From the NCBI GenBank assembly GCA_900766735.1, contig CAAFWO010000012.1, forward strand, positions 1-33,879: a stretch of 33,879 bases of DNA, written 5' to 3'. The position numbers and the translations under genes were made by a program. The DNA is from Clostridia bacterium. GTDB taxonomy: Bacteria; Bacillota; Clostridia; CAKSNL01; HGM11501. Under the pieces are notes generated by a model, which made no database searches, had not been told where the DNA came from, and worked only from the letters and a program-made list of their open reading frames with translations. Numbering within the stretch: the stretch's first letter is position 1; each line of letters starts with the position of its first letter. Below, in pieces: positions 8,005-16,636 of the stretch.

Positions 8005-8190
8005 ATGGCTAAAAAATCTATGATTTTAAAGCAGCAGAAAGAGCAGAAGTATTCCACAAGAGAATACAACAGATGCAAGATCTGCGGCAGACCCCATGCA
8101 TATCTGAGAAAGTACGGCATCTGCCGTATCTGCTTCAGAGAGTTGGCTTACAAGGGCGAGATCCCCGGTGTAACGAAAGCCAGCTGGTAA
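8005..8190 (+). CDS. rpsN: 30S ribosomal protein S14, zinc-binding type
   Basis: The short 61-residue form (S14 type Z) has four zinc ligands, C24, C27, C40 and C43, in CKIC...CRIC. The long zinc-free form (rpsN2 or rpsZ paralogue) is about 90 residues and lacks these cysteines. S14 is in the 30S head. ATG start after GGGAGGAAAGG, between rplE and rpsH as usual. Confidence 0.97.
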   Translation: MAKKSMILKQQKEQKYSTREYNRCKICGRPHAYLRKYGICRICFRELAYKGEIPGVTKASW

Positions 8191-8220
8191 TCCATTCTAA
8201 CGGAAAAGGAGGCATAAATA

Positions 8221-8619
8221 ATGCAGATAACAGATCCTATTGCTGATATGCTCACGCGTATCAGAAACGCTAACTCTTCAAAGCATGAATCTGTAACGGT
8301 TCCCGCTTCGAACACGAAGAAGGCAATCGCGCAGATTCTCCTGGAAGAAGGCTATATAAAGGGATACCAGGTTACCGAAGACGGTAAGCAGGGTATGATA
8401 GAGATAGCTCTTAAGTACGGTGCCAACAAGGAAAAGGCTATAAGCGGTCTTAAGAGAGTATCCAAGCCCGGCCTCAGAGTGTACGCTTCGAAGGAAGACC
8501 TTCCCAGGGTGTACAGAGGACTCGGAATCGCAATAATCTCAACTTCAAAGGGCATTATGACTGATAAAAAGGCAAGACTTGCCAATGTAGGCGGAGAGGT
8601 TCTTGCATTTATCTGGTAG
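8221..8619 (+). CDS. rpsH: 30S ribosomal protein S8
   Basis: The 132-residue protein has DPIADMLTRIRNA at the N-terminus and the C-terminal motif STSKGIMTDKKARLANVGGEVLAFIW that binds helix 21 of 16S rRNA. In E. coli S8 is the autogenous repressor of the spc operon through a site near rplE. ATG start after AAGGAGGC. Confidence 0.97.
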   Translation: MQITDPIADMLTRIRNANSSKHESVTVPASNTKKAIAQILLEEGYIKGYQVTEDGKQGMIEIALKYGANKEKAISGLKRVSKPGLRVYASKEDLPRVYRGLGIAIISTSKGIMTDKKARLANVGGEVLAFIW

Positions 8620-8650
8620 TATTAAATTAAAAATATAGGTGGTGAGTTAA

Positions 8651-9196
8651 ATGTCAAGAATAGGTAGAATGCCTATAACAATCCCCGCCGGGGTAGATAT
8701 TAAGATAGACGGCAACGTTGTTACCGTAAAAGGACCCAAGGGCACTCTTACTCAGGAAATACATCACGATATGATCGTTGAAAAAGAGGGCAGCGAGCTT
8801 TTGGTTAAGCGCCCCACTGAGCAGAAGGAGCACAAGTCGCTCCACGGCCTTACAAGATCTCTTCTTAACAACATGGTTGTCGGCGTAACGGAAGGCTTTA
8901 AGAAAGAGCTTGAGATCAACGGCGTCGGCTACAGAGCCGCAAAGCAGGGAAAGAAGCTTGTAATGAACTTAGGTTACTCTCATCAGGTTGAGATGGAGGA
9001 GATCGAGGGCATTACGATCGACGTTCCGGATCAGAACAAGATCATCATAAGCGGTGCGGACAAACAGCTCGTCGGCGCATTCGCGGCTAACGTTCGTGAA
9101 AAGAGACCTCCTGAGCCTTACAAGGGTAAGGGCATCAAGTATGTTGAAGAACATATCAGACGCAAGGAAGGTAAAGCCGGCAAGGCAAAGAAATAA
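8651..9196 (+). CDS. rplF: 50S ribosomal protein L6
   Basis: The 181-residue protein has two L6 repeats: MSRIGRMPITIPAGV at the start and the conserved ending ANVREKRPPEPYKGKGIKY. L6 lies near the sarcin-ricin loop. ATG start with a modest AGGTGGTGAG site. Confidence 0.97.
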   Translation: MSRIGRMPITIPAGVDIKIDGNVVTVKGPKGTLTQEIHHDMIVEKEGSELLVKRPTEQKEHKSLHGLTRSLLNNMVVGVTEGFKKELEINGVGYRAAKQGKKLVMNLGYSHQVEMEEIEGITIDVPDQNKIIISGADKQLVGAFAANVREKRPPEPYKGKGIKYVEEHIRRKEGKAGKAKK

Positions 9197-9217
9197 TTAG
9201 AAGGGAGTAAGTCTTAA

Positions 9218-9574
9218 ATGATTACTAAGTCGAGCAGCAATAAAGCAAGACAGAAGAGACACTTAAGAGTCCGCAACAAGATTTCGGGCACGGCTGAAAG
9301 ACCGAGAATGAGCGTTTACAGAAGTCTTAACAATATGTATGTTCAGCTTATCGACGACACAAAGGGCGTAACTCTCGCGGCAGCTTCCACACTGGAACTT
9401 AAGGATTCCTTTGGAGGCAACAAAACCGCTGCCAGTGAAGTCGGCAAGCTTATAGCAAGCAAGGCTATTGAAAAGGGTATCAAAACCGTAGTATTCGATC
9501 GTAGCGGCTACATCTATCACGGCCGTGTTAAAGAGGTCGCTGACGGTGCCAGAGAAGCAGGACTTGAATTCTAA
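9218..9574 (+). CDS. rplR: 50S ribosomal protein L18
   Basis: The 118-residue protein has the arginine-rich N-terminus (RQKRHLRVRNKISGTAERPR), the VYRSLNNMYVQLIDD strand and the ending FDRSGYIYHGRVKEVADGAREAGL. It binds 5S rRNA with L5. ATG start after AGAAGGGAG. Confidence 0.97.
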   Translation: MITKSSSNKARQKRHLRVRNKISGTAERPRMSVYRSLNNMYVQLIDDTKGVTLAAASTLELKDSFGGNKTAASEVGKLIASKAIEKGIKTVVFDRSGYIYHGRVKEVADGAREAGLEF

Positions 9575-9599
9575 GTCCGAAAGAAAGGAAGTGTAGCAA

Positions 9600-10100
9600 A
9601 TGTCAGATCGTATTGAAAAAGCAAATGCAGACGAGATCCAGGAGAAAGTAGTCAGCATTACGCGTGTTGCTAAGGTTGTAAAAGGCGGTCGTACCTTCCG
9701 TTTCGCTACTTTGGTAGTAGTAGGCGACGGTAAGGGCAGAATCGGCGCAGGCACAGGTAAGGCAGCCGAAATTCCCGACGCTATCAGAAAGGGAATCGAA
9801 GACGCTAAGAAGAATATGATAACCGTTCCGCTTAAGGACGGCACTATTCCTCACGAGATCATCGGCGAGTTCGGCGCAGGCAAGGTTTTGCTTATGCCCG
9901 CTAAGCCCGGTACCGGTGTTATCGCAGGCGGAAGCGTCAGAGCGGTTGTTGAGCTTTGCGGTATCAAGGACATCAGAACGAAGTCCATGAGAAGCAACAA
10001 CCCCAGAAATGTGGTAAAGGCAACGATCGAAGGTCTCTCAAAGCTTTTTGACGCTGAATCCGTAGCTTCAAAAAGAGGAAAGACCGTTGAAGAACTCTAA
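9600..10100 (+). CDS. rpsE: 30S ribosomal protein S5
   Basis: The 166-residue protein has the double-stranded-RNA-binding-like N-domain (VSITRVAKVVKGGRTFRFA, then VVVGDGKGRIGAG) and the C-domain with SMRSNNPRNVVKATIEGL. S5 affects decoding accuracy and mRNA unwinding. ATG start after AAAGGAAG. Confidence 0.97.
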   Translation: MSDRIEKANADEIQEKVVSITRVAKVVKGGRTFRFATLVVVGDGKGRIGAGTGKAAEIPDAIRKGIEDAKKNMITVPLKDGTIPHEIIGEFGAGKVLLMPAKPGTGVIAGGSVRAVVELCGIKDIRTKSMRSNNPRNVVKATIEGLSKLFDAESVASKRGKTVEEL

Positions 10101-10118
10101 TACAAGGAGGGTTTTAAA

Positions 10119-10298
10119 ATGGCAAAACTCAAAATAACACTTGAGAAGAGCTTGATCGGCCGCAAGGATGACCACATCAAGACCGCGCAGGCGTTAGGTC
10201 TCAAGAAGATAAGAGATGTCGTTGAGAAAGACGACGTACCGACAATCAGAGGTATGGTTAACAAGATTTCTTATCTTGTTAAATGTGAAGAAATATAA
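10119..10298 (+). CDS. rpmD: 50S ribosomal protein L30
   Basis: A short 59-codon gene that translates as MAKLKITLEKSLIGRKDDHI, then TAQALGLKKIRDVVEKDD, then a tail with MVNKISYLVK. This matches bacterial L30 (about 60 residues), and its place between rpsE and rplO is the standard one. ATG start after ACAAGGAGGG, stop TAA 10296-10298. Confidence 0.96.
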   Translation: MAKLKITLEKSLIGRKDDHIKTAQALGLKKIRDVVEKDDVPTIRGMVNKISYLVKCEEI

Positions 10299-10322
10299 TT
10301 TAGGAAAAAGGAGGTGCAGCAA

Positions 10323-10763
10323 ATGAAGTTGTACGAGCTTAGTCCTGTCCCCGGAAGCACCAAGGAAGCAAAGAGAAAGGGCAGAGGTCACGGAAGCGGC
10401 AACGGCAAAACCGCAGGCAGAGGTCATAAGGGCCAGAATGCCAGAAGCGGCGGCGGCGTAAGACCCGGCTTCGAAGGCGGACAGATGCCTCTTATGAGAC
10501 GTCTTCCCAAGCGTGGTTTCACGAACATTTATGCAAAAGAATATTGCCAGGTCAATGTTGAGGCATTGAACGCATTTAATGACGGAGATACTGTTACGGT
10601 AACAGAGCTCAAGGAGAAGGGCATCATCAGTAAGGCTTGCGACGGACTTGTAGTTCTCGGCCGCGGTGAGATCGCAAAGAAGATCACCGTTAAGGCAGTA
10701 AGATTCACAAAGTCGGCGGCTGAAAAAATCGCGGCTGCAGGCGGAAAGGCCGAGGTGATCTAA
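10323..10763 (+). CDS. rplO: 50S ribosomal protein L15
   Basis: A 146-residue L15 with the glycine/arginine-rich N-terminus (MKLYELSPVPGS, GRGHGSGNGKTAGRGHKGQ, RRLPKRGF). I chose ATG 10323, 7 nt after AAAAGGAGGTG. An in-frame GTG at 10314 lies inside that site. The TAA stop is immediately followed by the secY GTG. Confidence 0.97.
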   Translation: MKLYELSPVPGSTKEAKRKGRGHGSGNGKTAGRGHKGQNARSGGGVRPGFEGGQMPLMRRLPKRGFTNIYAKEYCQVNVEALNAFNDGDTVTVTELKEKGIISKACDGLVVLGRGEIAKKITVKAVRFTKSAAEKIAAAGGKAEVI

Positions 10764-12074
10764 GTGATAGATACTATAAAGGCCGCATGGAGACTTCCTG
10801 ATTTAAGAAAAAGAATTTTATTCACAGTGTTTATGCTTCTGGTGTTCAGATTCGGTTCGGCTATCCCCGTTCCGGGACTGACCCCCGGCATACTCGAAAA
10901 CCTCGCGTCGCAGGACAGCTTCAATATGTTTTCCATAATGGACCTGTTCTCCGGCGGTGCGTTCTCGCAGGCAACCATCCTTGCGATGGGTATCTCGCCC
11001 TACATCAACAGCTCCATCATAATGCAGCTTTTGGCAGTAGCTATCCCTGCTCTTGAGAGACTTCAGAAGGAAGGCGAAGAGGGCAGAAAAAAGATACAGT
11101 CCATCACAAGAATCGTGACTATCGGTCTTGCGCTCATCCAGAGCATAGGAATCTATTTCCTTCTTAACAATTACGGCCTTTTACAGAACGGTGTAAACTT
11201 TATGGACGGTTTCATAATTGTTACCACTCTTACCGCAGGTACCGCATTCACAATGTGGCTTGGCGAGCAGATCACCGATAAGGGCATCGGAAACGGTATT
11301 TCGCTTCTGATCTTCATCGGTATCGTTGCAAGAATCCCCACCATCATTGAGAGAGTTGCAAAGAACTTCGAGTTTGCTACTCAGTGGTGGATTCAGCTCC
11401 TCATAGTAGTATACGCACTTGCGATGATCACATTTGTTGTATACTTTGATTCGAGCGAAAGAAGAATTCCCGTTCAGTATTCAAAGAGAGTTGCCGGAAG
11501 AAAGATGTACGGCGGCCAGTCCACATACATTCCGTTAAAGGTTGCTATGGCGGGCGTGCTTCCCATCATCTTCGCGATCTCCATCCTCTCGTTCCCCACA
11601 ACGATTATTCAGCTCTTCACGGGAAAGACCAGTGCGGCGGATATTTCGGGCGCAGGCCACCCGTTCCTTGCTAATATCGTTAATGTGTTCTCGAGCGGAA
11701 GCTGGGTATACGCAGTTCTCTACTTCCTTCTGATCATCGCATTCACTTACTTCTATACTTCGATAAGCTTCAACCCGATTGAAATTTCGAACAATATGAA
11801 GAAGAACGGCGGTTTCATTCCCGGTATCAGACCCGGAAGACCCACCAGCGATTTCATCAGCAAGGTTTTGGGCAAAATCAACTTTGCCGGCGCGTTATTC
11901 TTAAGCGTAATTGCGGTTCTTCCCGTAATTATCGGAATAATCTATCCCACATTTTCAAACATCGGACTCATCGGAGGATCTTCGATCCTGATCCTTGTAG
12001 GTGTTGCGCTTGAAACGGTTAAGCAGATCGAGGCACAGCTCATGATGAGACATTATAAAGGATTCTTAGAGTAA
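10764..12074 (+). CDS. secY: preprotein translocase subunit SecY
   Basis: The 436-residue protein is the central channel of the Sec translocon, with about ten membrane helices. It has the SecY signatures FRFGSAIPVPG near the start, FSGGAFSQATILAMGISPYI with INSSIIMQLL (helix 2 / plug region), LWLG-like GTAFTMWLGEQITDKGIGNG, and the C-terminal loop with FIPGIRPGRPTS. The start is GTG directly after the rplO stop, with GAGGTGAT at 10752-10759 inside rplO, which suggests coupled translation. secE and secG are not in this window. Confidence 0.97.
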   Translation: MIDTIKAAWRLPDLRKRILFTVFMLLVFRFGSAIPVPGLTPGILENLASQDSFNMFSIMDLFSGGAFSQATILAMGISPYINSSIIMQLLAVAIPALERLQKEGEEGRKKIQSITRIVTIGLALIQSIGIYFLLNNYGLLQNGVNFMDGFIIVTTLTAGTAFTMWLGEQITDKGIGNGISLLIFIGIVARIPTIIERVAKNFEFATQWWIQLLIVVYALAMITFVVYFDSSERRIPVQYSKRVAGRKMYGGQSTYIPLKVAMAGVLPIIFAISILSFPTTIIQLFTGKTSAADISGAGHPFLANIVNVFSSGSWVYAVLYFLLIIAFTYFYTSISFNPIEISNNMKKNGGFIPGIRPGRPTSDFISKVLGKINFAGALFLSVIAVLPVIIGIIYPTFSNIGLIGGSSILILVGVALETVKQIEAQLMMRHYKGFLE

Positions 12075-12098
12075 TCTTTGGCGAAAAGGCGGCTTATT

Positions 12099-12737
12099 AT
12101 GAAAATTGTAATGTTAGGCCCTCCGGGTGCCGGAAAAGGAACGCAGGCCGAATTTCTTTCCGAGAAATACGGCATTCCGCAGATCTCTACCGGTGCCATT
12201 ATAAGAGGCGTTATAGCCTCGGGCAGCGACGAAGGCAAACGAATTAAAGAGCTAATTGACAAGGGAATGTTACTTCCTGACGAAACGGTCGTTTCAATGG
12301 TGAAAAACCGCCTGGTGGAGCCGGACTGCAAGAATGGCTTCATCTTGGACGGATTCCCCAGAACGATCGAGCAGGCAAAGGCACTCGATAAAATGGGCGT
12401 TAAGATCGACCATGTTCTTTCGATCGAGCTTTCAGACGATGAGATTCTGGAAAGACTTTCGGGAAGAAGAGAGTGCAAGGTGTGCAGAGCGTCGTATCAC
12501 ATCGAGGATCATCCTCCGAAAAAAGAGGGTATCTGCGACAGATGCGGCGGCGAGCTTATCACGAGAGATGACGACAAGCCCGAAACTATCAAAAACAGGC
12601 TCGAGGTCTACCATGAGTCGACCGAGCCTTTGAAGAAGTATTACGAGGAAGTTCATCTTCTGGTGACCGCTCACAGTCAGAAGTCCCTTGCTGACACCAG
12701 ACGTGAAGTGCTTAAAGCGCTGGGTGAAACAAAGTGA
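12099..12737 (+). CDS. adk: adenylate kinase, zinc-LID type
   Basis: The 212-residue enzyme converts AMP plus ATP to two ADP. The P-loop is GPPGAGKGT (7-15), the DGFPRT motif is at 84-89, and the LID holds four cysteines, C126, C129, C146 and C149, as a structural zinc site typical of Gram-positive Adk. I chose ATG 12099. An upstream TTG at 12078 would add residues not seen in the family. The 3' end overlaps map by 4 nt. Confidence 0.96.
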   Translation: MKIVMLGPPGAGKGTQAEFLSEKYGIPQISTGAIIRGVIASGSDEGKRIKELIDKGMLLPDETVVSMVKNRLVEPDCKNGFILDGFPRTIEQAKALDKMGVKIDHVLSIELSDDEILERLSGRRECKVCRASYHIEDHPPKKEGICDRCGGELITRDDDKPETIKNRLEVYHESTEPLKKYYEEVHLLVTAHSQKSLADTRREVLKALGETK

Positions 12738-13483
12738 TTTTAATCAAATCAGAATCTGAAATTGAGTTAATGAGAGAAAGCGGTCAAATCACAGGCGGCG
12801 CGCTTCGGCTCGCCGAAGAAAGCGTCCGCCCCGGTATGACCACCAAAGAACTCGACTCGTTGATTGAAAACTATATTAGAAGTCACGGAGCAAGACCTTC
12901 TTTCAAAAACTATAACGGATTTCCGTCCGCGGCGTGCATCTCGGTCAACGAGGTTGTCGTTCACGGGATTCCGTCGCACAACAAGGTTTTGAAAGAGGGC
13001 GACATAGTGAGCGTCGACGTGGGCTCGTATTTAAGGGGCTACCACAGCGACGCGGCAAGAACATTCGCAGTCGGAAAGATCTCGGACGAGGCTCAGAAGC
13101 TTATCGACGTTACACGCCAGAGCTTTTTTGAGGGCATTAAATATGCCGTCCCCGGAATGAGGGTCGGCGACATCGGATACCACGTTCAGCAGTATGCCGA
13201 GTCCTTCGGGTTCGGTGTTGTGCGCGAAATGGTCGGCCACGGCGTCGGCAGGGCGCTTCACGAAGCGCCGGACGTTCCGAACTACGGCAGGGGGGGGCAC
13301 GGAATCCGCCTTGTCGAGGGAATGTGCATCGCCGTCGAGCCGATGATCACCCAGGGAAGCTTTAAGATAAAGACCCTTCCCGACGGATGGACGACGGTAA
13401 CGGCGGACGGAAAGCTTGCGGCTCACTATGAAAATACCCTTGCCATCACACATGACGGCCCGAAGCTTTTGACCCTCGTATAA
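12734..13483 (+). CDS. map: methionine aminopeptidase, type I
   Basis: The 249-residue enzyme removes the initiator methionine. All five metal ligands are visible: D95, D106, H169, E202 and E233, with substrate-binding H77 (VVVHGIP). The GTG start overlaps the adk TGA (GTGA), and the upstream part of the ribosome binding site lies in adk. Gene order adk-map-KOW-infA is typical of Clostridia. Confidence 0.96.
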   Translation: MILIKSESEIELMRESGQITGGALRLAEESVRPGMTTKELDSLIENYIRSHGARPSFKNYNGFPSAACISVNEVVVHGIPSHNKVLKEGDIVSVDVGSYLRGYHSDAARTFAVGKISDEAQKLIDVTRQSFFEGIKYAVPGMRVGDIGYHVQQYAESFGFGVVREMVGHGVGRALHEAPDVPNYGRGGHGIRLVEGMCIAVEPMITQGSFKIKTLPDGWTTVTADGKLAAHYENTLAITHDGPKLLTLV

Positions 13484-13494
13484 GGAGGAAGCAT

Positions 13495-13782
13495 ATGCAG
13501 GCCGGAGATTTTGCCGTTTCGGCTGCCGGGCGCGATAAAGGCAGGTGCCTCGCGGTACTTTCGGTATCTGACGGGTATTGCCTCTTGGCAGACGGCGGCG
13601 TGAGGAAATGTGAAAAACCGAAAAGGAAAAAGATCAGACATGTGACTCTGACAGGGGAACGGAGCGAGTATCTGGCCGAAAGGATTAAAAATAAAGAGCC
13701 TGTGACAAACAGTATGCTCCGCAAAGAGATCTCAAGGTACAGGCAGTCGCTCGGAGTAAAGGAGGTAGAAAGCCTTGGCTAA
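13495..13782 (+). CDS. KOW-domain RNA-binding protein (L14e-like)
   Basis: The 95-residue protein starts with a KOW-type segment (AGDFAVSAAGRDKGRCLAVL, residues 3-22) followed by a basic stretch (KCEKPKRKKIRH). Its position between map and infA and its fold pattern match the small L14e/L27e-like KOW proteins found at this place in many Clostridia. Those are likely ribosome-associated, but their exact role is not established to my knowledge. ATG start after ATAAGGAGGAAG. Its last 8 bases overlap the infA start. Confidence 0.8.
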   Translation: MQAGDFAVSAAGRDKGRCLAVLSVSDGYCLLADGGVRKCEKPKRKKIRHVTLTGERSEYLAERIKNKEPVTNSMLRKEISRYRQSLGVKEVESLG

Positions 13783-13993
13783 AGACGATGTAATTGAGTT
13801 TGAAGGCACTGTCACGGAGGCGCTCCCTAACGCAATGTTTAAGGTTGAGCTCCCGAACGGACACACGGTGCTTGCCCACATTTCAGGAAAACTCAGGATG
13901 AATTTTATCAAGATATTCCCGGGTGATAAGGTCAAGATAGAAATATCTCCTTACGACCTTACGCAGGGGCGTATAACCTGGAGAGACAAATAA
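13775..13993 (+). CDS. infA: translation initiation factor IF-1
   Basis: The 72-residue OB-fold protein matches IF-1 along its whole length: MAKDDVIEFEGTVTEALPN, the HISGKLRMNFIKI segment and the RITWRDK end. It blocks the A site during initiation. The start is TTG at 13775, 6 nt after AAAGGAGGTAG. This is the only start that gives the standard N-terminus. A TTG start is unusual for such a highly used gene and may tune its level. Confidence 0.97.
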   Translation: MAKDDVIEFEGTVTEALPNAMFKVELPNGHTVLAHISGKLRMNFIKIFPGDKVKIEISPYDLTQGRITWRDK

Positions 13994-14022
13994 GCTCTCC
14001 CGCAAGAAAGGAATGATTTTAG

Positions 14023-14136
14023 ATGAAGGTCAGACCTTCTGTAAAACCCATTTGTGAAAAGTGCAAGATCATTAAGAGAAAAGGCAAAATAATGGTCATC
14101 TGCGAAAATCCCAAACATAAACAGAAACAGGGCTGA
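14023..14136 (+). CDS. rpmJ: 50S ribosomal protein L36, zinc type
   Basis: A 37-codon gene translating as MKVRPSVKPICEKCKIIKRK then GKIMVICENPKHKQKQG. The ligands C11, C14, C27 and H32 form the known L36 zinc ribbon, so this is the zinc-dependent form. ATG start after AGAAAGGAATG, in the standard place between infA and rpsM. Confidence 0.97.
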   Translation: MKVRPSVKPICEKCKIIKRKGKIMVICENPKHKQKQG

Positions 14137-14181
14137 TTGCCCCCCAGATTATTTAATGCGAAAGCAGGAGGTGTAAGTTAA

Positions 14182-14553
14182 ATGGCTAGAATTGCCGGTG
14201 TAGATTTACCGAGAGAAAAGCGTATCGAGATTGGTCTTACCGCTATTTACGGTATAGGTCGTTCAACTGCAATGGAGATTCTTAACAAGGCAGGAGTAAA
14301 CCCGGACATCAGAGTAAAGGATCTTTCGGACGACGACGTAGCGAAGATCAGAGAGATAATCGGCGGCGACGAATATAAAGTCGAAGGTGATTTGAGACGC
14401 GATATGGCTCTCGACATTAAGAGACTCGTTGAGATCGGCTGCTACAGAGGAACAAGACACAGAAAAGGTCTTCCCGTAAGAGGTCAGCGTACCAAAACGA
14501 ATGCTCGCACCAGAAAAGGTCCCAGAAAGACCATGGCGAACAAAAAGAAATAA
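14182..14553 (+). CDS. rpsM: 30S ribosomal protein S13
   Basis: The 123-residue protein opens MARIAGVDLPREKRIEIGLT with a helix-two-turn-helix, and ends with the basic tail (RGQRTKTNARTRKGPRKT) that touches P-site tRNA. ATG start after GCAGGAGGTG. Confidence 0.97.
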   Translation: MARIAGVDLPREKRIEIGLTAIYGIGRSTAMEILNKAGVNPDIRVKDLSDDDVAKIREIIGGDEYKVEGDLRRDMALDIKRLVEIGCYRGTRHRKGLPVRGQRTKTNARTRKGPRKTMANKKK

Positions 14554-14574
14554 GAGTAAGGGAGGATAATTTTT

Positions 14575-14976
14575 ATGGCTAAGACTGTTGTAGCTAAAAA
14601 GGCTGTAAGAAGACGCAAAGAGCGCAAGAATATCGAGCGCGGCGCCGTTCATATCAGCTCAACATTTAATAACACGATCGTTACAATAACCGACACTGCC
14701 GGAAATGCGATTTCCTGGGCAAGTGCGGGCGGATTAGGATTCCGCGGTTCAAAGAAGAGCACTCCTTTCGCAGCTCAGACAGCTGCTGAAACAGCGGCTA
14801 AGGCTGCTATGGAGCATGGTCTTAAGACTGTAGAAGTATATGTTAAGGGACCCGGCGCAGGCAGAGAAGCTGCAATTCGAGCTCTTCAGGCGGCTGGTCT
14901 TGAGATCAGTTTGATTAAGGACGTTACACCCATTCCTCACAATGGTTGCCGTCCGCCCAAGCGCAGAAGAGTTTGA
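14575..14976 (+). CDS. rpsK: 30S ribosomal protein S11
   Basis: The 133-residue protein has HISSTFNNTIVTITD, SWASAGGLGFRGSKKSTPFA and the C-terminal DVTPIPHNGCRPPKRRRV, all diagnostic of S11. It sits on the 30S platform near the E site. ATG start after GGGAGG. Confidence 0.97.
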   Translation: MAKTVVAKKAVRRRKERKNIERGAVHISSTFNNTIVTITDTAGNAISWASAGGLGFRGSKKSTPFAAQTAAETAAKAAMEHGLKTVEVYVKGPGAGREAAIRALQAAGLEISLIKDVTPIPHNGCRPPKRRRV

Positions 14977-14993
14977 TTTGGAGGTGAAGTTAA

Positions 14994-15620
14994 ATGGCAA
15001 GATATATTGGTGCGGCGTGCAAGCTTTGCCGTCGTGAAGGTCAGAAATTGTTTTTAAAGGGTGACAGATGCTATACCGGTAAGTGCGCTATCGACAGAAG
15101 AAACTTTGCGCCCGGTCAGCACGGTCAGAACAGAAAGAAGATGTCCGAATACGGAATGCAGCTTCGTGAAAAGCAGAAAGCCAAGAGATTTTACGGCGTT
15201 CTGGAGAAGCAGTTCAGAGAGTACTTTGAAAAGGCAAACCATATGGCAGGCATCACCGGTGAAAACCTCCTCAAGGTTCTTGAGTCCAGACTTGATAACG
15301 TTGTTTACAGACTCGGCTTCGGAACTTCGAGAGCAGAGGCTCGCCAGCTGGTTCTCCATGCACAGTTCACGCTTAACGGCAAGAAGGTAAACATTCCTTC
15401 CCTTCTTGTTAAGCCCGGCGATGTTATCGCTGTAACGGACAAGTGCAAGTCGAATGAGCATTTCAAATCGATCCTTGAGTCCACAGAATCGAGAATTGTT
15501 CCCAAGTGGCTTGATTTAGATAAGAACACACTTACAGGTAAGGTCGTAAGCCTTGCTGACCGTGAGGATATCGATCTTCCCATCGAGGAAACTCTTATTG
15601 TCGAGTTGTACTCAAAGTAA
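14994..15620 (+). CDS. rpsD: 30S ribosomal protein S4, four-cysteine form
   Basis: The 208-residue protein has the N-terminal zinc knuckle with C9, C12, C26 and C31, and an S4 RNA-binding domain around 95-160 (ESRLDNVVYRLGF). S4 starts 30S assembly and is an autogenous repressor of alpha-type operons in E. coli. In B. subtilis rpsD is a separate gene, whereas here it sits inside the alpha operon. ATG start after GGAGGTGAAG. Confidence 0.97.
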   Translation: MARYIGAACKLCRREGQKLFLKGDRCYTGKCAIDRRNFAPGQHGQNRKKMSEYGMQLREKQKAKRFYGVLEKQFREYFEKANHMAGITGENLLKVLESRLDNVVYRLGFGTSRAEARQLVLHAQFTLNGKKVNIPSLLVKPGDVIAVTDKCKSNEHFKSILESTESRIVPKWLDLDKNTLTGKVVSLADREDIDLPIEETLIVELYSK

Positions 15621-15673
15621 GATTTGCTCCCTCATTGTAAAATTAATAAAATTAAAGGGAGGTAGTGCTTATC

Positions 15674-16624
15674 ATGATAGAAATAGAAAAGCCCAAAATA
15701 AGCTGTGTAGAGCTTAACGATGAGAAAACCTACGGAAAGTTTGTCGTAGAGCCTTTAGAGAGAGGCTACGGCACAACTTTGGGAAATTCTTTGAGAAGAA
15801 TTCTTTTGTCATCGCTTCCCGGTGTTGCCGCAACATCAGTCAAGATCGACGGGGTTTTGCATGAATTCTCCACGATCAACGGAGTTAAAGAGGATGTAAC
15901 GGACATTATAATCAACATCAAGCAGCTTATAGTAAAGCTCCACGGGGAAGGTCCTAAAACTATTTATATAGACGCTAAGGGTGAACAGGAGATAACCGCT
16001 GCCGACATTAAACACGACAGCGACGTTGAGATAATCAACGGCGATCTCCACATCGCAACCCTTAACGAGGACGCGAAACTGTATATGGAAATCACGATCG
16101 GAAAAGGCCGAGGCTATGTAAGCGCTGAACGCAACAAGCTAAATCAGCAGCCCATCATCGGTCTGATCAGTGTGGATTCCATCTACACTCCGGTGCCTAA
16201 GGTTAACTATTATGTTGAGAATACTCGTGTGGGACAGATAACCGACTACGACAAGCTCACCCTTGAAGTATGGACTAACGGTACTCTCACTCCCAACGAA
16301 GCAATATCTTTAGGTGCAAAGATATTAAACGAACATCTTAATCTGTTCATAGATCTGTCTGACGACGCGAAGAATACCGAAATCATGGTAGAGAAGACCG
16401 CGACAAGTCAGAGCAAGCTTCTTGAGATGACGATTGAAGAGCTGGACCTTTCGGTTCGTTCTTACAATTGCTTAAAGAGAGCCGGTATCAATACCGTTGA
16501 GGATCTTATCGCTCGAACAGACGAGGATATGATGAAGGTCAGAAACTTAGGACGCAAGTCTTTGGAGGAAGTTATCAACAAGCTTCACGGCCTCGGACTT
16601 TCGCTCGCGTCCGAAGAAGAATAG
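15674..16624 (+). CDS. rpoA: RNA polymerase alpha subunit
   Basis: A 316-residue alpha subunit. The N-terminal dimerisation domain (about 1-230) has ERGYGTTLGNSLRRILLSSL, and the C-terminal domain (about 245-312) has LDLSVRSYNCLKRAGINTV and RNLGRKSLEEV, which bind UP elements and activators. I chose ATG 15674. An in-frame GTG at 15665 is only 2 nt from the GGAGG. Confidence 0.97.
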   Translation: MIEIEKPKISCVELNDEKTYGKFVVEPLERGYGTTLGNSLRRILLSSLPGVAATSVKIDGVLHEFSTINGVKEDVTDIIINIKQLIVKLHGEGPKTIYIDAKGEQEITAADIKHDSDVEIINGDLHIATLNEDAKLYMEITIGKGRGYVSAERNKLNQQPIIGLISVDSIYTPVPKVNYYVENTRVGQITDYDKLTLEVWTNGTLTPNEAISLGAKILNEHLNLFIDLSDDAKNTEIMVEKTATSQSKLLEMTIEELDLSVRSYNCLKRAGINTVEDLIARTDEDMMKVRNLGRKSLEEVINKLHGLGLSLASEEE

Positions 16625-16636
16625 GAGGTGCGTTAG

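Noticed and set aside
9263..9844. 193-codon minus-strand frame
   Set aside because: Antisense to rplR and rpsE with no recognisable protein features.
13031..13453. 140-codon minus-strand frame within map
   Set aside because: Antisense to a gene whose catalytic residues are all present.
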